Assembly (NCBI RefSeq): GCF_004341505.2
Contig: NZ_SLYP02000001.1
Span: forward strand, 1,127,001 to 1,191,000
Reading direction: 5' to 3'
Length of the DNA stretch: 64,000 nucleotides
From: Sphingomonas sp. JUb134
Lineage (GTDB): Bacteria > Pseudomonadota > Alphaproteobacteria > Sphingomonadales > Sphingomonadaceae
Under the pieces are notes generated by a model that did not search any database, was not told the DNA's origin, and saw only the letters and a program-made list of their open reading frames with translations. The stretch's first letter is position 1, and each line of letters starts with the position of its first letter. Positions 7,761 to 15,960 of this stretch are shown here, one piece after another. The translations under genes and the position numbers were made by a program.

Positions 7761-8576
7761 TCAGCCCTTGGGCTGGAGGTTCACCGCGGCGTACTTGCCG
7801 CGCCGATCCACCTCAAGCTCGAACTCGAGCTTGTCGCCCTCGTTCAGCGTGGGCATGCCCGCGCGCTCGACGGCCGAGATGTGCACGAATGCGTCCGGCT
7901 GGCCGTCGTCGCGCTGGATGAAGCCGAAGCCCTTCATTGCGTTGAAGAACTTGACCGTGCCCGACGCACGCTCGCCGGTCAGCTGACGCTGCGGGCCGCC
8001 CATGCCGCCGCCACGCGGAGCGGCATCACGGTCGCGCGGTGCACCGCCGCCACCTTCGGTGACCGGCATCGGCTCGCCGTCGATCTTCAGCTCGGTGGCC
8101 GAGACGCGGCCGCCGCGATCCACCAGGGTGAAGCCGAGCGGCTGACCCTCGGCCAGACCGGCGAGGCCCGCCTGCTCGACTGCGGAGATATGCACGAACA
8201 CGTCCTCGCCGCCATCGTCACGGACGATGAAGCCGAAGCCCTTCTGTCCGTTGAAGAACTTCACGACGCCCGTGGCTTCGCCGACGACCTGCGGGGGCAT
8301 GCCGCGGCCACCGCCACCGCCGCCACCACGGAAGCCGCCGCCGCCGCCACCGCCGAAGCGATCGCCGCCGCCGCCGAAGCCGCCGCCACCGCCGAAGCGA
8401 TCGCCGCCGCCGCCGCCGTAGCCGCCGCCACCGCCGAAGCGATCACCACCGCCGAAGCCGCCGCCACCGCCGAAACCGCGGTCGCTGTAGCCACCGTAGC
8501 TCTCGTCACCGAAACTGTCGCGCTTGTCCTTGCCGCGCCCGCCGCGATCCCCGCGGCGCCCTCGATCGAAACTCAT
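7761..8576 (-). CDS. Double cold-shock-domain protein with Gly-rich N-terminus
   Basis: This 271-residue protein carries two cold-shock domains, at about 100-167 and 203-271. Each has the nucleic-acid binding motifs KGFGFI and (V/A)FVHI. The first 95 residues are an RGG/GGF/GGD-rich low-complexity arm (F/Y, R and D spaced by Gly runs, about residues 30-92) resembling RGG segments of RNA-binding proteins. Two-CSD proteins are common in alphaproteobacteria; the long Gly-rich arm is less usual. It probably acts as an RNA chaperone. It is followed 6 bp later by the glutaminyl cyclase gene. Confidence 0.9.
   Translation of the reverse strand: MSFDRGRRGDRGGRGKDKRDSFGDESYGGYSDRGFGGGGGFGGGDRFGGGGGYGGGGGDRFGGGGGFGGGGDRFGGGGGGGFRGGGGGGGRGMPPQVVGEATGVVKFFNGQKGFGFIVRDDGGEDVFVHISAVEQAGLAGLAEGQPLGFTLVDRGGRVSATELKIDGEPMPVTEGGGGAPRDRDAAPRGGGMGGPQRQLTGERASGTVKFFNAMKGFGFIQRDDGQPDAFVHISAVERAGMPTLNEGDKLEFELEVDRRGKYAAVNLQPKG
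8290..8490 (-). repeat. Gly-codon low-complexity tract in cold-shock gene
   Basis: On the plus strand this is an imperfect array of GCCGCCACC-like triplets with repeated CGAAGCGATC insertions (GDRFGGG units on the coding strand). It encodes the Gly-rich arm and could expand or contract by slippage. Confidence 0.7.
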
Positions 8577-8952
8577 TGCCCTGTTCGTCTTCCCGGCTCG
8601 CCCAAATCACCATCAGAACCCAAGCGCCGGACGAATGACGCAAGTCTCTGGGCGCACAGGCAGATGCGCCACGACGCCACCATAGCCGAAACGCCTCCAG
8701 CCGGAAATGTTTTCGACAATTTTGCGGCAGGTAACGCGCGATCGTGCCACAACCGTGGCGGAGACGGCACAGCTTCGGCATTTTTTTGCAGCATCCGGAG
8801 CCGATGGAGGGGCGTGCATGGCGACCCTGTCCTGCAAGCGTGCCGGTCTCAGGTGATTCGCGGCGCCACAGCGCCGACTCGGAAGAGCGCGATGCCCCAG
8901 GGAGTTCGGCCGGGCCATTGAGCCCGATCCCCGAAGCGTCTAGGCGTTCGGC
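8577..8952. other. Divergent intergenic region, csp / nrnC
   Basis: About 376 bp between divergent starts of the cold-shock gene (minus) and nrnC (plus). It contains a short GCCAC-AACC-GTGGC hairpin (about 8746-8759) and a T7 run near 8781-8787, but no promoter pair I would commit to. Its length leaves room for a long, possibly temperature-sensing 5' leader of the cold-shock mRNA. No ORF is supported. Confidence 0.4.
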
Positions 8953-9573
8953 ATGGCTGTTTACCTGCACGAAGAAGATCTGCCCGCCGACCTGTTCGCG
9001 CCGGGCGCCGACCTCGCCGTCGATACCGAGACCATGGGCTTGCACACCCACCGAGACCGGCTGTGCGTCGTGCAGATTTCGGATGGGGGCGGCAACGAGC
9101 ACCTCGTCCGCTTTTCGCCCGGTAGCGACTATGCCGCGCCGAACCTGCGTGCCGTCCTGGGCGATCCGGATCGCGTCAAGCTCTACCACTTCGCCCGCTT
9201 CGATCTCGCGGCGATCCGCCACTATCTCGAGACCGTGGCCGCGCCGGTCTATTGCACCAAGACCGCCTCGCGCCTGGTGCGGACCTACACCGATCGCCAT
9301 GGCCTGAAGGAACTGGTGCGCGAGCTGCTCGGCCAGGAAATCTCCAAGGCGCAGCAGTCGTCGGACTGGGGCGCTCCGGTGCTGAGCGACGCGCAGAAGG
9401 AATATGCCGCGTCCGACGTGCGCTATCTCCACGCGATGCGCGAGGAGCTCGACCGCCGCCTCGCCCGGGAGGGGCGTAGCGCCCTTGCCAAGGCCTGTTT
9501 CGATTTCCTGCCGCACCGGGCCGATCTGGACCTGGCCGGGTGGCCGGAAGTCGACATCTTCGCGCACATGTAA
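8953..9573 (+). CDS. nrnC: NrnC-type 3'-5' exoribonuclease (short RNase D)
   Basis: This 206-residue DEDDy exonuclease has D24 and E26 (DTET), D84 (HFARFDL) and Y151/D155 (YAASD). It lacks the HRDC domains of RNase D. Length and sequence match NrnC of Bartonella, Brucella and other alphaproteobacteria, which removes diribonucleotides (nanoRNA) and substitutes for Orn. The lptC gene starts 8 bp after its stop, so it may head the lptC-lptA operon. Confidence 0.9.
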   Translation: MAVYLHEEDLPADLFAPGADLAVDTETMGLHTHRDRLCVVQISDGGGNEHLVRFSPGSDYAAPNLRAVLGDPDRVKLYHFARFDLAAIRHYLETVAAPVYCTKTASRLVRTYTDRHGLKELVRELLGQEISKAQQSSDWGAPVLSDAQKEYAASDVRYLHAMREELDRRLAREGRSALAKACFDFLPHRADLDLAGWPEVDIFAHM

Positions 9574-9581
9574 GCGACACG

Positions 9582-10220
9582 ATGTCGGAGATCGCCCGCC
9601 GCGAACGAACGCAGCGCCAGCATTGGGCGCTCCCCGGAAGTCGCCACGACCGGCTGATCCGCCTGTCGCTGGTCGCGCTGCCGGTCGCGATCGGCGTGCT
9701 GGCGGCATTCCTGGTGCTCGCCCCGCTGTTCATGCGCGGCGACGTCAGCTTCGTGCTCGACAAGAACAAGGTGGAGGTCGCCAAGGAGCGGCTGCGCATC
9801 CAGGCGGCCCGCTACACGGGGGCCGACGCCAAGGGGCAGCCGTTCGCGCTGACCGCGGGGTCGGCTGTGCAGAAGAGCTCGTCCGAACCGATCGTCCAGC
9901 TCGACAAGCTTGCCGCCGAGATCCAGCTGAAGGACGGCCCGGCAAGGTTGAACGCCAACCACGGGCGCTACGATCTGGATACCGAGCAGGTCGCGATCGA
10001 CGGGCCGATCGCCTTTCGCGCAGCCGACGGATACCGGCTCGACACCCGCGATGCGACCGTGGACCTGAAGACGCGCAAGCTGCGCAGCGGCGGTGCGGCG
10101 GACGGTACCACGCCGCTCGGTACCTTCAGCGGCGATCGGCTTTCGGCCGACCTGGAGGCGCGCACCGTGCGCCTCGACGGCAATGCCCGCTTGCGCATCC
10201 AGCCCGGGCGAACGAAGTAG
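9582..10220 (+). CDS. lptC: LPS export system protein LptC
   Basis: This 212-residue protein has one N-terminal transmembrane helix (about residues 22-46) and a periplasmic beta-jellyroll rich in repeated D-x-x-x-V strands, as in LptC. It links the inner-membrane LptBFG complex to periplasmic LptA in lipopolysaccharide transport. I chose ATG 9582 over the upstream open frame, which overlaps nrnC. The lptA gene starts 5 bp downstream. Confidence 0.88.
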   Translation: MSEIARRERTQRQHWALPGSRHDRLIRLSLVALPVAIGVLAAFLVLAPLFMRGDVSFVLDKNKVEVAKERLRIQAARYTGADAKGQPFALTAGSAVQKSSSEPIVQLDKLAAEIQLKDGPARLNANHGRYDLDTEQVAIDGPIAFRAADGYRLDTRDATVDLKTRKLRSGGAADGTTPLGTFSGDRLSADLEARTVRLDGNARLRIQPGRTK

Positions 10221-10225
10221 GCGCT

Positions 10226-10768
10226 ATGATACGTGTCCCGCACCTTCTGCTCGTCGCCGCGCCCCTCGGACTGCTCGCCGCGCACGCTGCCTTCGGGCAG
10301 GTACGCCACGACTCGAACGCGCCGATCGATTTCAGCGCCCAGTCGATCGAGCTGCAGGATCGCGCCAATCGCGCGATCCTGACCGGTGGCGTGACGATCC
10401 GGCAGGCGACGATGACGCTGACCGCGGACCGCGTGACGGTGAACTACACCGGCCAGGTGGCTTCGGGGTCGCCGCAGGCCTCGCGGCTCGACGCGGCCGG
10501 CGGGGTCACGGTGACGCGCCCGGACCAGACCGCCAAGTCGAACTACGCCGTTTATGACGTCAACCGGCGCGTGGTGACGATGATCGGCAACGTCTCGCTG
10601 ACGCAGGGCACCAACCGGCTCAACGGCGGGCGGCTCTCGATCGATCTCGACACCGGGCGTGCCACCATCGACGGCTCGGGCGTGGCGAGCACCACGGCAC
10701 CGGGAGGCGGCGTGACGCAGCAAGGCGGACGGGTGAGCGGACGCTTCTCGGTACCCAAGCGCAACTGA
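10226..10768 (+). CDS. lptA: LPS transport periplasmic protein LptA
   Basis: This 180-residue protein has a signal peptide (1-24, cleavage near AAFGQ) followed by an OstA/LptA jellyroll domain (about 33-165) with the family-type segments IELQDRANRAILTGGV and LNGGRLSIDLDTGRATI. It forms the periplasmic bridge that carries LPS to LptD. It lies directly after lptC and before lptB. Confidence 0.92.
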   Translation: MIRVPHLLLVAAPLGLLAAHAAFGQVRHDSNAPIDFSAQSIELQDRANRAILTGGVTIRQATMTLTADRVTVNYTGQVASGSPQASRLDAAGGVTVTRPDQTAKSNYAVYDVNRRVVTMIGNVSLTQGTNRLNGGRLSIDLDTGRATIDGSGVASTTAPGGGVTQQGGRVSGRFSVPKRN

Positions 10769-10903
10769 CGCACCGTCCGGCGGACCAGGGGGCGCCGATC
10801 GACGGTACCCCCTTTCCCTCCGGGCGCGAATCATGCACGAATCTTGCCAGCTGCATGCGCGTTTCGAGGCGATGACCTTCGACGCGCCAGCACGGAGCCC
10901 CAG

Positions 10904-11686
10904 ATGGACGATGTGACCACCCTAGCCAGCCCGACCACGGCACCCCATGCGGAGCCGACGATGGCGCACGGCCTGTCGGTGGTGTCGATCGCCAAGTCCT
11001 ACGACAAGCGGGTGGTGCTGTCCGACGTCTCCATGTCGGTCGGCCGCGGGGAGGTCGTCGGGCTGCTCGGTCCCAATGGCGCGGGCAAGACGACCAGCTT
11101 CTACTCGGTCATGGGCCTGGTGAAGCCGGACGCCGGGCGCATCATGCTCGACGGCGACGACATCACCAGCCTGCCGATGTACCGCCGCGCGATCCTGGGG
11201 CTCGGCTACCTGCCGCAGGAAACCTCCATCTTCCGCGGCCTGACCGTCGAGAAGAACATTCTCGCGGTGCTCGAGCTTGCCGAGCCGGATCCCAAGGCGC
11301 GCGGCCAACGGCTCGACCAGTTGCTCGACGAGTTCGGCCTCACGCGCCTGCGGGACGCACCGGCGATGGCACTGTCGGGCGGCGAGCGGCGGCGGGCGGA
11401 GATCGCGCGGGCGCTGGCGGCCGACCCCTCGATCATGCTGCTCGACGAGCCGTTCGCGGGTATCGACCCGATCTCGATCGCCGACATCCGCGATCTGGTC
11501 GGCCAGCTCAAGCAGCGGGGGATCGGGGTGCTGATCACCGACCACAATGTCCGCGAAACGCTCGACATCGTCGACCGTGCGTACATCATCTACGATGGCC
11601 GGGTGCTGTTCACCGGCTCGCCCGAGGAACTGGTGGCCGACGCCAACGTCCGCCGCCTGTACCTGGGCGAGAGCTTCTCGCTCTGA
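10904..11686 (+). CDS. lptB: LPS export ABC transporter ATPase LptB
   Basis: This 260-residue ABC ATPase has Walker A GPNGAGKTT (56-64), Q-loop near LPQET, signature LSGGE (157-161) and Walker B IMLLDEP (177-183), with the LptB-typical LGYLPQETSIFRGL segment. It powers LPS extraction with LptF and LptG, which are not in this window. The N-terminus is about 20 residues longer than many LptBs; an in-frame ATG at residue 20 is an alternative start. It is followed by rpoN after 77 bp. Confidence 0.93.
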   Translation: MDDVTTLASPTTAPHAEPTMAHGLSVVSIAKSYDKRVVLSDVSMSVGRGEVVGLLGPNGAGKTTSFYSVMGLVKPDAGRIMLDGDDITSLPMYRRAILGLGYLPQETSIFRGLTVEKNILAVLELAEPDPKARGQRLDQLLDEFGLTRLRDAPAMALSGGERRRAEIARALAADPSIMLLDEPFAGIDPISIADIRDLVGQLKQRGIGVLITDHNVRETLDIVDRAYIIYDGRVLFTGSPEELVADANVRRLYLGESFSL

Positions 11687-11763
11687 CCCATGGCACGCGC
11701 CGGTCGCCTCCCGCAACGCGAAGGGCACCGGCACGCTGAGGGCGTCTGCGGGAGGCGCGGCTG

Positions 11764-13263
11764 ATGTCGCTCGGCCCGCGCCTCGATCTCCGCCAGTCGC
11801 AGTCGCTGGTGATGACGCCGCAGCTCCAGCAGGCGATCCGCCTGCTCGCGCTGTCGAACCTGGAGGTTGAAGGCGTCATCGCCGAGGAGATCGAGCGCAA
11901 CCCCTTGCTCGAATCGGGCGGCAGCGACGATCCGGGTGGCGAGGATATGTCGCCGGGCGACACGCCTCTCGTGCGCGACGAGCCCGCGGGTGCCGACGAA
12001 CTGGTGCTGATGGGAGAGGCAAGCGGAGAGGCGCTCGACATCGACTTGGCGGCCGATGCATTCATCGACGACGGCCCTGGCGACGCCATCGGGGGGCTGG
12101 ACGGAGGCCTGAGTTCCAGCGGGGGCGGCGCGGCCACCCTGCCCGAAGACGGCCTGGACTTCGATGGGTTGGAGGCGGACGGGCCCTCGCTCGCCGACCA
12201 CCTTCTCGCGCAGGCGGGTGCGGTGCTTTCCGGGCCGGCCCTGTTCGTGGCGCAGCAACTGATCGACCGGATCGACGAGTGCGGCTATCTCACCGGCTCG
12301 CTGCTCGACGTCGCCAACCGGCTGGGCGTGCCGCTGGCGGAGGTCGAGGCGGTGCTCGCCACGATCCAGACCTTCGATCCCACCGGCGTGGGCGCGCGCA
12401 ACCTGGCCGAGTGCCTCGCGCTCCAGGCGAAGGAGGCGGATCGCTACGATCCCTGCATGGCCCGGTTGATCGACAATCTGGATCTGGTCGCCCGCGGCGC
12501 GCTGCCGCAACTGCGCCGGCTCTGCGAGGTCGACGACGAGGATCTGGCCGACATGATCCGCGAACTGCGCGGCTATGATCCCAAGCCCGGCTGCCGGTTC
12601 GGCGGAGAACGTGCGCCCGCGGTGGTGCCCGATCTGTTCGTGGCGCCGCGGGGCGCGGGCTGGGCCGTGGAGATCAACGGGGCCACGCTGCCACGGCTGC
12701 TCGTCAATCGCGCCTATTATGTCGAGCTTTCGGGCGGGCGACAGGACAAGACCTCCCGCGCCTGGCTCTCCGAATGCCTCGCCAGCGCCAACTGGCTGGT
12801 CAAGGCGCTCGACCAGCGGCAGCGCACCATCATCAAGGTCGCGGCCGAGATCGTGAAGCAGCAGGAGGGCTTCTTCCGCAAGGGCGTGGCCCACCTGCGG
12901 CCGCTCACCTTGCGGCAGGTGGCCGAGGCGATCGAGATGCACGAATCGACGGTCAGCCGGGTCACCTCCAACAAATACCTCAGTTGCGCACGCGGGCTGT
13001 TTGAGCTGAAGTACTTCTTCACCTCCGCGATCCAGGCCGCCGACGGCGGCGAAGCGGTGTCGGCCGCAGCGGTCAAGAACGCGATCAAGACGCTCATCAC
13101 CGCCGAGGATCCGCGCAAGATCCTGTCCGACGACACGCTGGTCGAGCTGTTGAATGCCAAGGGCTTCGACATCGCCCGGCGCACCGTCGCCAAATACCGC
13201 GAGGCGATGGGGATCGGCTCCTCGGTGCAGCGGCGTCGGCAAAAAGCGTTGCAGGGGACCTGA
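11764..13263 (+). CDS. rpoN: RNA polymerase sigma-54 factor
   Basis: This 499-residue protein is sigma-54. It has the Gln-rich region I (LRQSQSLVMTPQLQQAIRLL), an acidic region II (about 55-145), the core-binding domain, the HTH region ending VTSNKYLSC, and the C-terminal RpoN box ARRTVAKYRE. It needs AAA+ activators and governs nitrogen and other regulons. The lptB-rpoN order is widely conserved, but the genes that normally follow (hpf, ptsN) are replaced here by a ClC channel. Confidence 0.95.
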   Translation: MSLGPRLDLRQSQSLVMTPQLQQAIRLLALSNLEVEGVIAEEIERNPLLESGGSDDPGGEDMSPGDTPLVRDEPAGADELVLMGEASGEALDIDLAADAFIDDGPGDAIGGLDGGLSSSGGGAATLPEDGLDFDGLEADGPSLADHLLAQAGAVLSGPALFVAQQLIDRIDECGYLTGSLLDVANRLGVPLAEVEAVLATIQTFDPTGVGARNLAECLALQAKEADRYDPCMARLIDNLDLVARGALPQLRRLCEVDDEDLADMIRELRGYDPKPGCRFGGERAPAVVPDLFVAPRGAGWAVEINGATLPRLLVNRAYYVELSGGRQDKTSRAWLSECLASANWLVKALDQRQRTIIKVAAEIVKQQEGFFRKGVAHLRPLTLRQVAEAIEMHESTVSRVTSNKYLSCARGLFELKYFFTSAIQAADGGEAVSAAAVKNAIKTLITAEDPRKILSDDTLVELLNAKGFDIARRTVAKYREAMGIGSSVQRRRQKALQGT

Positions 13264-13324
13264 TATCGGCTTCGGCCCGGGTTCGTGGTTCCCGCCGCGC
13301 CCGATTCGGCCCAAAGAGCGCGGC

Positions 13325-14677
13325 ATGCCCTTTTTCTCAGACCGTGCGCGGCATCTGCTGCGCCTGCACGCGCAGCGGAATGCCTCCGATCAGTGGCCGA
13401 TCCTGAAGCGGCGGGTCGCGACTGCTGCGGGCGCGGTCCTGCTCGGGCTGGTGGCGCTTGCCTTTGCCCGCGCGAGCGATCTCGCGCAGGAACTGTTCGG
13501 GCATGCGGTGGCGCGCTGGCCCTATGCCCCGCTGGTGGCGACGCCGCTCGCCTTTGCCGCGGTTGTGTGGGCTACGCGGCGCTGGGCCAGGGACGCGCGC
13601 GGCTCCGGCATCCCCCAGGTGATCGCGGCCGGCAGGTCGGGGGACGAGCAGGTCGCGACGCGCCTCCTTTCGCTCGGCACCGCCGCCAAGAAGCTGGTGC
13701 TGACGGTCACCATGCTGTTGTTCGGGGCCTCGGTCGGTCGTGAGGGGCCGAGCGTCCAGGTGAGTGCGGCGATCATGGTCGCGCTGCACCGCCTGCTGCG
13801 CGTGCCGATCACTGCCGGCGTGCTGATCGCCGGTGGCGCCGCGGGCGTCGCCGCGGCGTTCAACACGCCGCTGGCCGGGGTCGCCTTCGCGATCGAGGAA
13901 CTCGCCGCCGCCTATGAGCAGCGGGTTGCCGTCCTGGTGATGGGGGCGGTGATGATCGCCGGCATGGTCAGCCTGGGGATCGCCGGCGACTATGTCTATT
14001 TTGGCGCGGTGCACCAGACGCTGAAGCTGCATCGCGTGCTGCTACTGGCGCCGCTCGCCGGTCTGCTGGGTGGTGTCGCGGGCGGGCTGTTCACCCGCGT
14101 CGTGCTGGGGTTCAGTGACGGGCGCACCGGATGGGCCCGGGCGCTGAAGGCCCGGCCCGTGCTGTTCGCCGGCCTGTGCGGACTGGTCGTCGCGGTGCTG
14201 GGCGTCGGGACGGGCGGTGCCACCTGGGGAACCGGCTATGGCGCCACGCGCGCGCTGGTCGAGGGCGGCGAGGTGTCGGGCTGGTTCGGTCCCGCCAAGC
14301 TGATGGCGACACTCGCGACGACCTTGACCGGGGCGCCCGGCGGGATCTTCGCGCCCTCGCTTGCCATCGGCGCGGGCTTCGGGAACCTGCTGACGGCCCT
14401 CTTCCCCTATTCGCCGCCGGGCGCGGTGGTGGTGATCGGCATGGTCGCCTATTTCGTCGGCGTCGTGCGCGCGCCCTTCACCGCGGTTATCATCGTCAGC
14501 GAAACGACGGCGGCGCGCGGGCTGATCCTGCCGATGTTCGCGGCGGCGCTGATCGCCGACTGGATCAGCGCGCGAGTCTGCCAGGAACGGCTGTACCACG
14601 GGCTCGCGCGCCCGTTCGTCGCCGAGACAGAGGGGGCGCCCCGGCCCGCCGGGGCTCAGTCGTCCTCGTCCTCATAG
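13325..14677 (+). CDS. ClC family chloride channel/antiporter
   Basis: This 450-residue membrane protein has the ClC selectivity motifs GSGIPQV (93-99), GREGP (138-142, gating glutamate E140) and GGIFAP in the second half, with about ten or more membrane helices. The external gating glutamate and the FAIEE segment that holds the internal proton glutamate are present, which fits a Cl-/H+ exchanger. CBS domains are absent. I chose ATG 13325; the open frame upstream overlaps rpoN. Its last 22 bp overlap the convergent exonuclease gene. Confidence 0.9.
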   Translation: MPFFSDRARHLLRLHAQRNASDQWPILKRRVATAAGAVLLGLVALAFARASDLAQELFGHAVARWPYAPLVATPLAFAAVVWATRRWARDARGSGIPQVIAAGRSGDEQVATRLLSLGTAAKKLVLTVTMLLFGASVGREGPSVQVSAAIMVALHRLLRVPITAGVLIAGGAAGVAAAFNTPLAGVAFAIEELAAAYEQRVAVLVMGAVMIAGMVSLGIAGDYVYFGAVHQTLKLHRVLLLAPLAGLLGGVAGGLFTRVVLGFSDGRTGWARALKARPVLFAGLCGLVVAVLGVGTGGATWGTGYGATRALVEGGEVSGWFGPAKLMATLATTLTGAPGGIFAPSLAIGAGFGNLLTALFPYSPPGAVVVIGMVAYFVGVVRAPFTAVIIVSETTAARGLILPMFAAALIADWISARVCQERLYHGLARPFVAETEGAPRPAGAQSSSSS

Positions 14678-15654
14678 CCGACCAGGTCGAGCGCCCGCGC
14701 GCGGATCTGGCGCATGCTGCACCAGTGAACCAGCGCGTCTTCGCGCCCGTGCGTCACCCACACTTCCTGCGGGGCGATCTCCTCGATCGTACGGGTCAGC
14801 TCGTCCCAGTCGGCGTGATCGGAAAGGATCAGCGGCAGCTCGACGTTGCGCTGACGGGCGCGTTGCCGCACGCGCATCCAGCCCGAGGCCATGGCCGAGA
14901 TCGGGTCCGGAAGCCGCCGCGACCAGCGGTCGTTGAGCGCCGAGGGCGGGGCCAGGATGATCCGCCCGGCGAGTTCCGCCTTGCTGGCGCCGGTAGCGGG
15001 GCGCAGCTCGCCCAATTCGACGCCGTGCGCGACATAAAGATCGCATAATCGCTGAAGCGCGCCGTGAACGTAGATCGGATCGTCGAAGCCCATCGCGCGT
15101 GCCTCGGCGATCACGCGCTGCGCCTTGCCGAGCGCATAGGCGCCCACCAGCACGCACCGCTCCGGCTCCGCGCGCAGCGCCGCAAGCAGCTTGTCGATCT
15201 CGTCACGAGTCTCGGGGTGGCGGAAAACCGGCAGTCCGAACGTCGCCTCCGTCACGAACACGTCGCAGGCGACCGGCTCGAACGGCGCGCAGGTCGGGTC
15301 CGGGCGGCGCTTATAGTCGCCCGACACCACCACCCGCTCGCCGCGATGCTCCAGCAGGATCTGCGCCGACCCCAGCACATGGCCTGCGGGGACATAGGAC
15401 ACCTGGATGTCGCCCAGCCGGACGGTCTCGCCATAGGCGACCGGGCGGCCGTTCTGGGTGCCATAGCGCGCGTCCATGATCGCCAGCGTCTCGGGGGTCG
15501 CCCACACCGTCTCGTGCTCGCCGCGGGCATGGTCGGCGTGCCCATGAGTCACCAGCGCGCGCGGCACCGGCACCGACGGGTCGATCCAGGCATCGGCGTG
15601 GGGCAGGTAGATGCCTTGCGGCTTGGGTTCGATCCAGTCGGCGAGACGCGGCAT
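14656..15654 (-). CDS. Ligase-associated DNA damage response MBL exonuclease
   Basis: This 332-residue metallo-beta-lactamase/beta-CASP type nuclease has the zinc motif THGHADH (H37, H39, D41, H42), the metal residues of VVSGDYKR, and ILSDHADW near the C-terminus. It matches the exonuclease partner of the ligase-associated repair set. The open frame extends 65 codons upstream, but ATG 15654 gives the family N-terminus (MPRLADWIEPKPQGIYLP). It is divergent from the small membrane protein and helicase genes. Confidence 0.9.
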   Translation of the reverse strand: MPRLADWIEPKPQGIYLPHADAWIDPSVPVPRALVTHGHADHARGEHETVWATPETLAIMDARYGTQNGRPVAYGETVRLGDIQVSYVPAGHVLGSAQILLEHRGERVVVSGDYKRRPDPTCAPFEPVACDVFVTEATFGLPVFRHPETRDEIDKLLAALRAEPERCVLVGAYALGKAQRVIAEARAMGFDDPIYVHGALQRLCDLYVAHGVELGELRPATGASKAELAGRIILAPPSALNDRWSRRLPDPISAMASGWMRVRQRARQRNVELPLILSDHADWDELTRTIEEIAPQEVWVTHGREDALVHWCSMRQIRARALDLVGYEDEDD

Positions 15655-15760
15655 GGGGAGGCTAACGCACGAACTCCCTTTCGGGCCGCATCGTAGGCGA
15701 TGGATCGAACCGCAGGCTCCTGTCGTTGATGGCTGGTTCTTCGGGAGAGGAGGTCGAGCG

Positions 15761-15946
15761 ATGGCGGACGAAGTCAGTCTGTGGGGCCTGTTGACGATCA
15801 TCGGGCCGATCGTGCTGCTGGCCGTGATCATCTGGGCGGTGCTCAACAACCGCGTCTCGCGTCGCCGGCACCAGGAGAGCGAGCGCGCGACCGCCGATCT
15901 CTATGACGAGCAGGACCGGATCGACCGCGAAAAGCGCATGCGCTGA
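15761..15946 (+). CDS. Small single-pass membrane protein, 61 aa
   Basis: This 61-residue protein has one transmembrane helix (about residues 8-27, LLTIIGPIVLLAVIIWAVL) followed by a charged cytoplasmic tail rich in Arg, Glu and Asp. It has a very strong ribosome site (GAGAGGAGGT at 15745-15754), which supports ATG 15761. I do not recognise the family. It lies between the exonuclease and helicase of the repair set and ends 14 bp before the helicase start, so it is probably co-transcribed with it. Confidence 0.7.
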   Translation: MADEVSLWGLLTIIGPIVLLAVIIWAVLNNRVSRRRHQESERATADLYDEQDRIDREKRMR

Positions 15947-15960
15947 GCCGATCCCTTCCG

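Noticed and set aside
8290..8490. Possible CRISPR or VNTR array
   Set aside because: The repeats encode the Gly-rich arm in frame, with no spacers or cas genes.
7107..8921. 604-codon plus-strand frame
   Set aside because: It is antisense to glutaminyl cyclase and the cold-shock gene, and its Ala tract mirrors the Gly codons.
11590..13326. 578-codon minus-strand frame over rpoN
   Set aside because: It is antisense to clear sigma-54; no domain is visible.
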